From: Bacteroidota bacterium
Lineage (GTDB): Bacteria > Bacteroidota > Bacteroidia > Chitinophagales > Saprospiraceae
DNA: 20,140 nt
Direction: 5' to 3'
Assembly: GCA_024277695.1 (NCBI GenBank)
Contig: JAJRUR010000337.1
Span: 1-20,140 of the forward strand
In this document: positions 1 to 7,020 of the stretch, in pieces
Layout of the letters: the number at the start of each line of letters is the position of its first letter
How positions within the stretch are numbered: the stretch's first letter is position 1
Program-made: the position numbers and the translations under genes
Notes under the pieces: model-generated
Told to the model about the DNA's origin: nothing
What the model saw: the letters and a program-made list of their open reading frames with translations, nothing else
Database searches by the model: none

Positions 1-110
1 GCCCCCAACTCACCCTCTTTACAACAGGCTCCTTTACAGGAATTTAGATCACAGCAAAATCTCTTTTCCAATACTTCATCACCGATAATCACCTCTTGGA
101 TCAAATACAT
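1..110 (-). CDS. DUF3109 family protein, N-terminal part (runs off the window)
   Basis: Reading the minus strand from the ATG at 110-108 gives 36 residues before the window ends. They begin MYLIQEVIIGD and contain the Cys-rich block FCCDLNSCKGACCKEG (residues 18-33). This block is the hallmark N-terminus of the DUF3109 family, small Bacteroidota proteins with many cysteines that are thought to bind a metal or Fe-S centre; their function is not established. A TAG stop lies in frame at 119-117, just upstream of this ATG, so the start is fixed. The gene is divergent from the citrate synthase gene, and the 228-bp space between them must hold both promoters. I found no clear TAnnTTTG box for this direction. 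The protein is truncated only by the window edge. Confidence 0.85.
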   Translation of the reverse strand, partial: MYLIQEVIIGDEVLEKRFCCDLNSCKGACCKEGELG

Positions 111-338
111 GGTACTCTAACTATTTTTGTGTGTACGAGGCTTCATTTTTCAAATAACCTCATACAAAATTTATAAATAAACTTATTAGTCAACAAAAGT
201 GCAATAATTAGAGTTAGATATCTACCTATGTCCAATACATTTTTTTAATTTGTGGGCTGAAAGTTTTATACAGGACAAATGGATACATGGCGGGCTTGAA
301 TTATTTTAATTATTGCAACAAATTATAAGCATAGATAA

Positions 339-1646
339 ATGGATAGACTCAAAGAAAAATTTAAAATCAAGTCAGCAGCTCTGAGGCTAGAGCTCAAAAA
401 CATCATTAAAGAAAATGGCCACATCAAGATGAGTGATGTGCTACTCAAACAAACCCTTGGGGGAATGCGCGGTGTCAAAAGCATGCTCTATGAAACCAGT
501 GCCCTTGACCCTGAGGAAGGCATCCGATTCAGAGGATATTCTATACCGGAACTCAGAGAAAAACTGCCCAAAGTGCCCGGTGACAAAGAGCCCTTGCCGG
601 AAGGATTGTTTTGGTTGATGCTCGTGGATGAGCTGCCATCGCAGGAAGATGTCCTGTGGTTGAGCAAAGAATGGCGAAAAAGAGCCGTACTGCCGGTCTC
701 GACCCTTAAAATGCTCGACACGATGCCTCCGGATACTCATCCTATGGTGCAGATGAGTATTGCCATCATGTCTATGCATGAAGATAGCATTTTTGCGAAG
801 CGCTATGCAGAAGGGATGTCTAAAAGCGAGTATTGGGATGCCACTTATGAAGATGCTATGAACCTCATAGCAAGAATACCACATGTAGCAGCATACATCT
901 ACCGTAAGGCATATCATCATAACGACCAATTAGCACCGGATCCGGAATTGGATTGGGCAGGAAATTTTGCGCATATGCTTGGCATAAAGGATCCTGAATT
1001 CAAAAGCCTAATGCGACTGTACCTAACTATACACGCTGACCATGAAGGTGGAAATGCCTCAGCCCATACTGCACACCTCGTAGGCTCTACACTTGCAGAT
1101 CCTTATTTGGCATTTGCTGCCGGCATGAACTCCTTGGCAGGACCGTTGCATGGACTGGCCAATCAAGAAGTCATTAAGTGGATATTCGAAATGATCGACG
1201 AACTCCAAACCAGAACCCCAACTCGTGAACAAATAGCTGCCTTTGTACAAAAAACTTTGGATGAAGGCCGTGTCATACCAGGTTATGGACATGCTGTATT
1301 ACGAAAACCCGATCCGAGGTTCTCTATCCAAAGGGTCTTTGCAGAAGAATATATCCCCGAGGCTGATTTAGTACAGATCGTTTGGAAAATCTTCGAAGTC
1401 GTCCCACCCATTCTAGCCAATCTGGGCAAAGTCAAAAATCCTTGGCCGAATGTAGATGCGCACTCCGGTGCCATACTCGTACACTATGGACTCAAAGAAT
1501 ATACATATTATACCGTACTTTTTGGAGTTTCGAGAGCTTTGGGTATCTTGGCAGCTTTATGTTGGGCGCGTGCTCTGGGAGCCCCCCTAGAAAGACCCAA
1601 ATCGATTACATCGACTTGGTTAAAAGAATATTTAAAAACTGTATAA
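339..1646 (+). CDS. gltA: Citrate synthase, mitochondrial (eukaryotic) type
   Basis: Condenses oxaloacetate and acetyl-CoA to citrate, the entry step of the TCA cycle, in the cytoplasm. The 435 residues follow animal mitochondrial citrate synthase almost block by block: GGMRGVKSMLYETSALDP (41-58), EPLPEGLFWL (84-93), LTIHADHEGGN (229-239), GPLHGLANQEV (268-278), PGYGHAVLRK (314-323), NPWPNVDAHSG (367-377) and FGVSRALG (395-402). The catalytic triad is H271, H318 and D373, equivalent to H274, H320 and D375 of the pig enzyme; the substrate arginines R327 and R399 are also present. There is no transit peptide. This differs from the hexameric NADH-regulated GltA of Gammaproteobacteria, so NADH inhibition is not expected (inference). 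The ATG at 339 has only an A/T-rich leader and no Shine-Dalgarno. The H-protein gene starts 12 bp after the stop, suggesting co-transcription. Confidence 0.96.
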   Translation: MDRLKEKFKIKSAALRLELKNIIKENGHIKMSDVLLKQTLGGMRGVKSMLYETSALDPEEGIRFRGYSIPELREKLPKVPGDKEPLPEGLFWLMLVDELPSQEDVLWLSKEWRKRAVLPVSTLKMLDTMPPDTHPMVQMSIAIMSMHEDSIFAKRYAEGMSKSEYWDATYEDAMNLIARIPHVAAYIYRKAYHHNDQLAPDPELDWAGNFAHMLGIKDPEFKSLMRLYLTIHADHEGGNASAHTAHLVGSTLADPYLAFAAGMNSLAGPLHGLANQEVIKWIFEMIDELQTRTPTREQIAAFVQKTLDEGRVIPGYGHAVLRKPDPRFSIQRVFAEEYIPEADLVQIVWKIFEVVPPILANLGKVKNPWPNVDAHSGAILVHYGLKEYTYYTVLFGVSRALGILAALCWARALGAPLERPKSITSTWLKEYLKTV

Positions 1647-1658
1647 ATACTATAGATC

Positions 1659-2051
1659 ATGGAAATCTTAGAAAATTTAAAATACTCAGAAGACCACGAA
1701 TGGATCAAAGTTTCCGATGACGGAACAGCACGCATAGGCATTACAGATTTTGCCCAAAGCGAGCTCGGCGAACTCGTCTATATCGAAGTAGATACCGTCG
1801 GCGATACCATTTCTAAAGGAGAATTGTTCGGTACGGTAGAAGCTGTCAAAACCACTTCGGACCTTTTTATGCCCGTAAGTGGTGAAGTATTGGAGTTTAA
1901 CCCTGAACTCTCAGAAGACGAAGGCGACAACCCCGGCATCATCAACGAAGACCCTTATGATAAAGGATGGATCATCAAGATCAAAGTGCAAGATATATGT
2001 GAGCTCGACGAACTACTGGACGCTGATGCATATAAGGCATTGGTGCTTTGA
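1659..2051 (+). CDS. gcvH: Glycine cleavage system H protein
   Basis: Lipoyl-carrying shuttle protein of the glycine cleavage complex. It passes the aminomethyl group from P protein (decarboxylase) to T protein and is reoxidised by L protein, in the cytoplasm. The sequence has the normal length (130 residues) and fold signatures: YSEDHEWIKV at 9-18, GITDFAQSELGELVYIE at 27-43, and the lipoylation site EAVKTTSD, with K64 the acceptor. DPY at 98-100 followed by GWIIKIK is the usual C-terminal strand. The loop at 84-95 (LSEDEGDNPGII) carries extra acidic residues where the family usually has a shorter NP.L.N turn. No gcvT or gcvP lies nearby, so this H protein works with subunits encoded elsewhere, or donates lipoyl groups. 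It lies 12 bp after citrate synthase and 62 bp before the VanZ-like gene. Confidence 0.95.
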   Translation: MEILENLKYSEDHEWIKVSDDGTARIGITDFAQSELGELVYIEVDTVGDTISKGELFGTVEAVKTTSDLFMPVSGEVLEFNPELSEDEGDNPGIINEDPYDKGWIIKIKVQDICELDELLDADAYKALVL

Positions 2052-2113
2052 TTTCTTTTTGTACTGTACACAACCATTATGCATCACATCGCATCTAAAA
2101 GATATTACAGGGA

Positions 2114-2476
2114 TTGAAAAAGTTCATCCCGGTCATATTTTGGGCAATTATGATTGCCGTATTGTCGCTTATGCCCTCATCCGCCATACGACATAAGACA
2201 ATCCTAGTGCCAAATGCAGATAAAATAGCACATCTAATCATGTATGCTGTTTTAGTGATCTTGGCTTTGAGTAGCCGGATACCAAGAAGCCTGTACGACA
2301 AGAAAACATGGCAACTGGCATCGATCATTGCCCTATATGGCATAGCACTGGAACTACTACAAAAATTCAGTTATTTAGGCCGAACATTTGAATTTTTGGA
2401 TATTATTGCTAATATTAGTGGAGTTTTAGTGGGAATTATTATTTTTGATCCATTATCTAAAATTTTAAAATTATGA
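2114..2476 (+). CDS. VanZ-like integral membrane protein
   Basis: A 120-residue membrane protein with about four hydrophobic segments (residues roughly 4-20, 40-55, 68-85 and 95-113). Family signatures are visible: an N-terminal FIPVIFWAIMIAVLSLMPSS helix, DKIAHLIMYAVL (36-47), and ELLQKFSYLGRTFEFLDIIAN (80-100, the VanZ ELLQ...R.fe..Di.aN motif). VanZ proteins were named from a teicoplanin-resistance locus, but most chromosomal copies have no proven role. The start is a TTG at 2114: a stop (TAA, 2096-2098) lies upstream in frame, no ATG occurs before 2150, and starting at 2150 would cut the first membrane helix. An ACAGGGA sequence just before the TTG may serve as ribosome binding site. The stop overlaps the TonB start as ATGA (2473-2476), indicating translational coupling. 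Confidence 0.85.
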   Translation: MKKFIPVIFWAIMIAVLSLMPSSAIRHKTILVPNADKIAHLIMYAVLVILALSSRIPRSLYDKKTWQLASIIALYGIALELLQKFSYLGRTFEFLDIIANISGVLVGIIIFDPLSKILKL

Positions 2477-3396
2477 ATATAGCATTAACCGGAGGACAAT
2501 TGCTCATAGCGGTCATCCTGATTTTAGCTTTTATCATTGGTCTCATATTACTGCTAAAGAGCCGTCTCAAGAAAAGAGCCGGACTCCAACTAGCCGAAAG
2601 ATACAAAGGGCACAAATGGGCATCACCTCTCCAAGCTCGTACTAAGTATCCCGATGTAGATACATTTAGGTACACCGGTCCCTTGTTTAGATTGGGGCTG
2701 GCTGCATCAATCGGACTGGCGCTCTTAGCCTTTAGTTGGACCAAATACGAGGACGAAGTCTTCATACCCGAAGATGCACTCGAACTCGAAGAAGATATCG
2801 AAGTAGAACCACCGCGTACGGCAGAACCGCCACCACCACCTCCGCCACCACCACCTCCTGTCATCGAGGAAGTACCTGAAGAAGAAATCATCGAAGAAGA
2901 AGAAATAGAATTTACAGATCAAACTATCGAAGAAGAAACCGAAGTAGAAGCACCACCACCGGAGCCTGAGCCGGAAGCACCGCCACCGCCACCTCCACCA
3001 CCTCCACCACCAGAACCGGAAGTAGAAGAAATATTCAAAATTGTAGAGCAAATGCCACGGTTTCCCGGCTGTGAAGATATAGCGGGAGATAATGCCGCCA
3101 AAAAAGCTTGTGCTGATAAAAAGATGCTTGAATACATCTACAAAAATATCAAATACCCCGCTATGGCACGAGAAAATGGTGTCCAAGGGCAAGTTGTAGT
3201 TTCCTTTGTCGTCAATAAAGACGGTTCCGTGACCGATGCCAAAATATTGCGGGATAAAGGTGCAGGACTCGGAGAAGAAGCACTCCGAATCGTTAGATCC
3301 TTCAATAGCCTTCCCCAAAAATGGACACCCGGTAAGCAACGAGGAAAAAATGTCAAAGTACAGTACAATCTCCCCGTACGCTTCAGACTACAATAA
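2473..3396 (+). CDS. tonB: TonB family energy transducer with Pro/Glu-rich periplasmic arm
   Basis: Couples the proton motive force of the inner membrane (through ExbB/ExbD) to TonB-dependent outer-membrane transporters. The order along the 307 residues is: hydrophobic helix about 8-28, basic linker, second helix about 71-89, an acidic and proline-rich arm about 95-185, and the TonB C-terminal domain about 215-307 with YPAMARENGVQGQVVVSF (228-245) and a terminal VKVQYNLPVRF strand. Two runs of exactly 11 prolines sit at 119-129 and 170-180, separated by Glu-rich sequence. C200 (RFPGCED) and C213 form the paired cysteines often seen before the domain in Bacteroidota TonBs. Most such proteins have a single TM anchor; the extra N-terminal helix is unusual. 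It is translationally coupled to the VanZ-like gene and followed by a terminator. Confidence 0.92.
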   Translation: MNIALTGGQLLIAVILILAFIIGLILLLKSRLKKRAGLQLAERYKGHKWASPLQARTKYPDVDTFRYTGPLFRLGLAASIGLALLAFSWTKYEDEVFIPEDALELEEDIEVEPPRTAEPPPPPPPPPPPVIEEVPEEEIIEEEEIEFTDQTIEEETEVEAPPPEPEPEAPPPPPPPPPPPEPEVEEIFKIVEQMPRFPGCEDIAGDNAAKKACADKKMLEYIYKNIKYPAMARENGVQGQVVVSFVVNKDGSVTDAKILRDKGAGLGEEALRIVRSFNSLPQKWTPGKQRGKNVKVQYNLPVRFRLQ

Positions 3397-3425
3397 TAGA
3401 CCTTGAAGTCTATAGATATGAATAG

Positions 3426-3462
3426 AAAAGGCAATCTCTTTTAAAGAGCTTGCCTTTTTTTT
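3426..3462 (+). terminator. Rho-independent terminator after tonB
   Basis: The inverted repeat AAAAGGCAA...TTGCCTTTT, with a second paired block CTCTTT/AAAGAG inside, makes a nearly continuous stem capped by a short loop and followed by a run of eight T. It lies 30 bp after the tonB stop and marks the end of the gltA-gcvH-vanZ-tonB run. A second small perfect hairpin, ATAGAC/GTCTAT (3396-3413), begins at the tonB stop codon. Confidence 0.85.
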
Positions 3463-3557
3463 GATCCATTAGATATTCTATCCTTTAATTGCGAACCTCA
3501 AAAGCCAAAAGTCTGTTAAATAAAAGGTAAATCCACGCCAAAAATGTATCAAATTAC

Positions 3558-3565
3558 TAATTTTG
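3558..3565 (+). promoter_or_regulatory. Candidate -7 box (TAATTTTG) for the T9SS plug gene
   Basis: TAATTTTG fits the Bacteroidota -7 consensus TAnnTTTG and would start transcription near 3572, giving a leader of about 65 nt to the ATG at 3639. No matching TTTG -33 element is seen 16-20 bp upstream, so this is a partial match. Confidence 0.35.
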
Positions 3566-3638
3566 GATGTCTAGAATATACTATATAGATAACAAGTAGA
3601 CCAAAAGATCTTGTACCATCTCGAACTCAACTAAAGAA

Positions 3639-4973
3639 ATGCTCAAAAATTATTTTCTCATTTTGGCACTCCTAGCGTTTACTCTCAGCTTATCCGGGCA
3701 AGAGGATATAAGCTATAGAGATGCTAATTATGCACCGGATCGTATTAGGTCCATACAGTTCCACATAAAAGGCCTGCCACTCTCCCTACCCATAGGCAAC
3801 CTGAATAATCAGCAAGCACAGCTAAGCTTACGATTTGATGACCTGTATGGAGAAGTGAGTAACTTTAGTTATTCGATAGAGCATTGTGACAAAAACTGGA
3901 ATCCAACCGATCTGGATAGAGCGTACTATGTAGAAGGATTTGATCAAATACCGATATTGGATTATCACTTTTCTGTCACAGGCAGATCTAGTTATACCCA
4001 CTACGAGTTGCTCCTGCCCAATCCTCAGATCCGTTGGTTATTATCGGGCAATTATTTGCTCAAAGTGTATGATGAAGATGAAGATTCCGATTACCCAATT
4101 TTTACGCGTAGATTTATGGTTTTGGACAATAAAGGCAGCATAGACGTACAGCTTACAAGAGCACTCGGCGACCAAGGATATAATACGCGACAAGAAATAG
4201 ATTTTAGCCTCACACCTAACAAAAAAGTAGTCATCAATAGACCATTACAAGAACTATCCGCTACAGTCATTCAAAACTATCGGTGGGATATTGCAGTGTC
4301 AGACATACGACCTACCCTAGAACGTCGAGAACAAATCATTTTTGACCACCAAGGATTGGTATCATTTCCTGCCGGCAAAGAATTTAGATTACTGGACTTG
4401 CGCAACTTTAAAGCCGCCAATGGTCGCATCCAGCAAATAAGCTACGAAAAGGATAAAATCGTAGCCTTGTTGACCCCCGATCGCCCCGAAGTCTATAGAG
4501 AATACCAATTTTTAACCGACCTCAATGGACGATATCTGATCGAGAATAATAATTTTTTTGAGTTAAGAGATATAAATAACTCCCCAAGCTTTGATCACCA
4601 CGAGAACCATACTGCTCAGATTCGCAGCGAATACATCCAATGTGTATTTGCACTCCTGTATGCTCAAGAAATCGAAGACCAAGACATCTATATACTAGGT
4701 GCTTTTAATGGCTGGCAAATCTCCGATACCTATAAAATGCAATACGATCTCCAACACAATGCCTATATAGCTTCCATTGAGCTCAAACAAGGTGTATATG
4801 ACTATAGCTATATTGCCGTACCAAGAGAAAAGGGCATCCAAGCAGAAGATATCGATGGGAACTGGTTTGAAACAGACAACAGCTATACCATCTTTATGTA
4901 CTATAGACCTTTTGGTGAGCGCTATGACCAGTTGATCGCTGTCAAAGGATTTTCTTCATTATTTCAAGAATAG
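3639..4973 (+). CDS. Type 9 secretion system plug protein (DUF5103 family)
   Basis: A 444-residue exported protein. A hydrophobic signal peptide (residues 1-19, FLILALLAFTLSLSG) is followed by a mature start at about Q21. The body contains the DUF5103/T9SS-plug signatures SIQFHIKGLPLSLPIG (38-53), FSYSIEHCDKNWNPTDL (76-92, a typical H.d.dW.ps.l motif), and YEPL-like segments around 121-165 ending in FTRRFMVLD. A C-terminal beta-sandwich-like segment (ILGAFNGWQ, near residue 355) resembles an E-set/CBM48 fold. In Flavobacterium the Plug protein closes the periplasmic side of the SprA translocon pore when PorV and cargo are absent. No other T9SS gene is adjacent, so the assignment rests on the sequence. 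It is probably a single transcription unit. Confidence 0.85.
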   Translation: MLKNYFLILALLAFTLSLSGQEDISYRDANYAPDRIRSIQFHIKGLPLSLPIGNLNNQQAQLSLRFDDLYGEVSNFSYSIEHCDKNWNPTDLDRAYYVEGFDQIPILDYHFSVTGRSSYTHYELLLPNPQIRWLLSGNYLLKVYDEDEDSDYPIFTRRFMVLDNKGSIDVQLTRALGDQGYNTRQEIDFSLTPNKKVVINRPLQELSATVIQNYRWDIAVSDIRPTLERREQIIFDHQGLVSFPAGKEFRLLDLRNFKAANGRIQQISYEKDKIVALLTPDRPEVYREYQFLTDLNGRYLIENNNFFELRDINNSPSFDHHENHTAQIRSEYIQCVFALLYAQEIEDQDIYILGAFNGWQISDTYKMQYDLQHNAYIASIELKQGVYDYSYIAVPREKGIQAEDIDGNWFETDNSYTIFMYYRPFGERYDQLIAVKGFSSLFQE

Positions 4974-5223
4974 ATACCAAGAATTCTTGATCAAATTGGA
5001 TCTAAATCAGCTTAAGATTGTCATTCGTCGAAAAAAACTTACACAATACTCTTTTGTAGCTCAAAATCCAAATTTGTCCCTATAACAAGTAATGAGTGAA
5101 TAGCCTCACCAGAGAGCTAAAACAGAATATATGCTATGTTTTTAGATTCTAAACAAAATATATATCATTTTAAGCCTATTTTATTTTATTTGAACCAAAT
5201 TATATTTTGTTGCGTTGTAGTAG
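4974..5223. other. AT-rich intergenic stretch downstream of the plug gene
   Basis: No coding frame is supported. A perfect 12-bp palindrome, CAAGAATTCTTG, lies at 4978-4989, five bases after the stop, but no T-run follows it, so it is not a standard terminator. TTTTG at 5205-5209 lies 14 bp before the TACATTTG box of the next unit and may be its upstream element. Confidence 0.5.
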
Positions 5224-5231
5224 TACATTTG
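5224..5231 (+). promoter_or_regulatory. Bacteroidota -7 promoter box (TACATTTG) of a small transcription unit
   Basis: TACATTTG is an exact match to TAnnTTTG. TTTTG at 5205-5209 lies 14 bp upstream, closer than the usual 17-20 bp for a -33 element. The same TACATTTG sequence, also with a TTG 14 bp upstream, precedes the small gene at 18027-18353, which supports it as a real promoter form in this genome. Transcription would begin near 5238. Confidence 0.6.
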
Positions 5232-5256
5232 CATCATAATATTAAAATACAAGACT

Positions 5257-5328
5257 ATGTTTAAGAGAAAATTTAAAAGAAAGTACACCGTTATCGCTCC
5301 TGCTGTACCCGTAAGGCATCAGCAGTAA
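5257..5328 (+). CDS. Candidate 23-residue basic peptide
   Basis: ATG to TAA, 23 codons. The peptide begins MFKRKFKRKYTVIAP and continues through APAVPV to a terminal RHQQ; the first nine residues include six Lys/Arg. It starts about 20 nt after the predicted transcription start and lies wholly within the hairpin-forming transcript described separately. The leader ATTAAAATACAAGACT is A-rich, as usual for translated Bacteroidota genes. I do not recognise a family. Against coding: the same bases are needed for the RNA stem. For coding: good promoter-to-start spacing and a clean terminator after it. Confidence 0.3.
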   Translation: MFKRKFKRKYTVIAPAVPVRHQQ

Positions 5329-5400
5329 GCAGATAGCGAAATCGGTCAGCACACAACGAACACCTAAATTTAAGCTAATGACCGGTAACTATGTTTTTTG

Positions 5401-5430
5401 GGGACAAGGCGATATGCCTTGTCCCTTTTT
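5401..5430 (+). terminator. Perfect rho-independent terminator of the small transcription unit
   Basis: GGGACAAGGC (5401-5410), a five-base loop GATAT, GCCTTGTCCC (5416-5425), then TTTTT. It is a perfect 10-bp GC-rich stem. The minus-strand flank is ACAAAAAA-like rather than T-rich, so it works for plus-strand transcripts only and does not terminate the convergent gene at 5443. Confidence 0.92.
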
Positions 5431-5442
5431 GTTATTAGGCTA

Positions 5443-6555
5443 TTAGGTCAAAGTTTTTATAAAACTTCTACGCTGTTTGTGCTGCACATGCTCATATTTT
5501 CCCCATAGCATTTGGACATCCTTATTATCGGCTAGCTCAGGATTGGATTCGAGCCATCGGATTCCTCTTTTGATGAGTCCTTTTGAAAAGTCAAAAAAAA
5601 TAAGCGCAGGGACTCCTTTTTTCTGGTATATAGGGTCCACCCCGATCAGCATCAAGTCTGCGGTATCATTGTTTTTGATCGCTTGACGAATATGCCACCA
5701 ACCTAAGGGTAGGAGTCTTCCGTTGGCCTTCCGAAATGCTCTGGACATGGAAGGAATAGAAAGACCGAAAGCCACCAACTTGTCGCGTTCATCAACGATG
5801 ATACTCGTATAGTCCGCTTGCAAAAAAGAAGCAAATCGCTTCTGATAATATTTTGCCATCCGGGGACTTACTGCCACAAAGCCGTGTAGATTTTGATGTG
5901 TTTTATTTAGCAACTCAAATATTGCATCAGCATACTTTATCACATCTTCATTGGTTTTGGTTGGAATGATTTTCAGTCCGAGTCGCTTCGACACCAGTTC
6001 TGAAAACCGATGGAGCCGATCGGGTGTATTTTTTGGTACGCTTATCCGAAACTCTAACCAATCCGTATATGGCTCATATCCAGCTCCCAAAAGGAGCTTC
6101 TGATAGTAAGGATAATTATAGATGGTCGTGATATTACCTAATTGGTCAAAACCATCAATGAGACAACCCGCTTTATCGAGATTTGTAAATCCGACAGGAC
6201 CTTCGACATATTCAAAATTTTTGTTCTTCAGCCACTCCTCGGCAGAAAACAAGAGCTCTTGGGCTACATCTTGGTCATCAATGACATCAAACCAACCAAA
6301 TCTTCCTTTCCGGTCTGTATCACCTAGATGGGCCATAGCAGCAATTCGACCTACAATCTTATCTCCACGATAGGCAAGAAAAAAAGCAGCCTCCGCCTGC
6401 TCAAAGATAGGATTGACTTTAGGATCCAGTTCTCGGAGTTCCATATGGATCAAGGGAGGAATCCAATATTTGTTGCCAGAATAAAGATCAAAAGGGAACT
6501 TGACAAATCGCCGCATCATTTTTTTTCCCGAAATTTCTTTTATCGCTAATCGCAT
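5443..6555 (-). CDS. GNAT-like N-acyltransferase family protein (370 aa)
   Basis: A soluble 370-residue protein of a family common in Bacteroidota and usually annotated as a GNAT-superfamily acyltransferase; no substrate is known to me. Two GNAT-like halves can be seen. The N-terminal half has AYRGDKIVGRIAA (61-73), GRFGWFDVIDD (84-94) and a region ending in VEGPVGF (117-123). The C-terminal half has IIVDERDKLVAFGLSIP (252-268) and LMLIGVDPIYQKKGVPALIF (301-320), where QKKGVPA resembles the acyl-CoA pyrophosphate-binding Q/R-x-x-G-x-G/A loop with Pro for the second Gly. N-terminal WIPPLIHMELRELDPKVNP (31-49) is a strong family marker. The ATG at 6555 follows an AT-rich leader with no Shine-Dalgarno. 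The gene stands alone, convergent with the small transcription unit and divergent from the propeller gene. Confidence 0.7.
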   Translation of the reverse strand: MRLAIKEISGKKMMRRFVKFPFDLYSGNKYWIPPLIHMELRELDPKVNPIFEQAEAAFFLAYRGDKIVGRIAAMAHLGDTDRKGRFGWFDVIDDQDVAQELLFSAEEWLKNKNFEYVEGPVGFTNLDKAGCLIDGFDQLGNITTIYNYPYYQKLLLGAGYEPYTDWLEFRISVPKNTPDRLHRFSELVSKRLGLKIIPTKTNEDVIKYADAIFELLNKTHQNLHGFVAVSPRMAKYYQKRFASFLQADYTSIIVDERDKLVAFGLSIPSMSRAFRKANGRLLPLGWWHIRQAIKNNDTADLMLIGVDPIYQKKGVPALIFFDFSKGLIKRGIRWLESNPELADNKDVQMLWGKYEHVQHKQRRSFIKTLT

Positions 6556-7020
6556 CGCAAAGGTTTATAGCTGCAAATTAGCAAATAATAATAAAAAACT
6601 ATTCGAGTTAGTCATCAAGTTTGAATACATATTGAATATCGCAACGAGGTAAGGCTCATAAAAGTAGTACTAATGTAGTGACTTAGGGGTAGTAAATGTC
6701 AAAACCGATTCAATTCGATGTAGTTGGGTTTGGGTAGATGTTTTTTTGAAATATATCATAAGGTATTAATTTAGGCTAAATTCTAAACTTTAACATAATT
6801 CATAATATATATATTATTGTATTTCAATTCATATAAATTTTTCTAAATCAGAATAGTCTAGATTTTGCCTAAAATACTCTGTATAGACTTAGAGCTATGG
6901 GTCTTCTGATGCGTGCTTTTGAAGCAAGTTGGCAGCTATTACGGTTAGGGTTCAGTAGTCGCTGAGTCCGACATACTTTCTTGCCCAATGGGTTACCGAT
7001 TCATTGTTGCTTATATGGGT
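6556..7020. other. Long intergenic region without a supported gene
   Basis: From 6556 to about 6890 the sequence is AT-rich with no coding frame. TAGATTTTG at 6862-6870 is one base longer than a -7 box and could start a plus-strand transcript. From about 6890 the base composition becomes more balanced. A 22-codon frame beginning MGLLMRAFEASW (from 6897) is short and stops at TGA without a recognisable family. ATGGGTT occurs twice (about 6989 and 7015). GTCG/CGAC could form a small stem around 6958-6972. This part may be the upstream section of the GC-rich element that follows, or a decayed gene or RNA; I cannot decide. Confidence 0.4.

Larger units (their letters stand above)
5238..5430 (+). 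ncRNA. Candidate structured small RNA / short mRNA (about 190 nt), unidentified
   Basis: The stretch between the promoter box and the terminator behaves like an independent short transcript. Its centre folds into a long imperfect hairpin: ACCG 5287-5290 with CGGT 5343-5346, TCGCT 5294-5298 with AGCGA 5335-5339, and CTGCTG 5300-5305 with CAGCAG 5320-5325. A competing stem, CGGTCA 5343-5348 with TGACCG 5379-5384, would exclude the outermost helix, so two alternative folds are possible. A 23-codon ORF lies inside. The downstream gene is convergent, so this is not a leader or attenuator. I cannot match it to tmRNA, 6S, SRP RNA or RNase P. It could be a regulatory RNA, a small-peptide mRNA, or both. 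Confidence 0.4.

Noticed and set aside
441..929. 162-codon frame on the minus strand opposite citrate synthase
   Set aside because: It lies fully inside a gene with complete catalytic motifs and shows no recognisable protein.
2457..3339. Long minus-strand frames opposite tonB, rich in Gly, Trp and Arg
   Set aside because: They are the complement of the CCA/CCT proline and GAA glutamate codons of tonB; low-complexity shadows with no family signature.
4978..4989. CAAGAATTCTTG palindrome as terminator of the plug gene
   Set aside because: A loopless 12-bp palindrome with no following T-run.
5238..5430. Small transcript as tmRNA, 6S RNA or SRP RNA
   Set aside because: No tRNA-like ends or tag ORF of tmRNA type, the 5' and 3' ends do not pair as in 6S RNA, and I see no SRP Alu/domain IV motif.
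5378..5446. 22-codon plus-strand ORF starting MTGNYVFWGQ
   Set aside because: It runs through the perfect terminator stem and T-run at 5401-5430 and overlaps the stop of the convergent gene, so it would not be fully transcribed.
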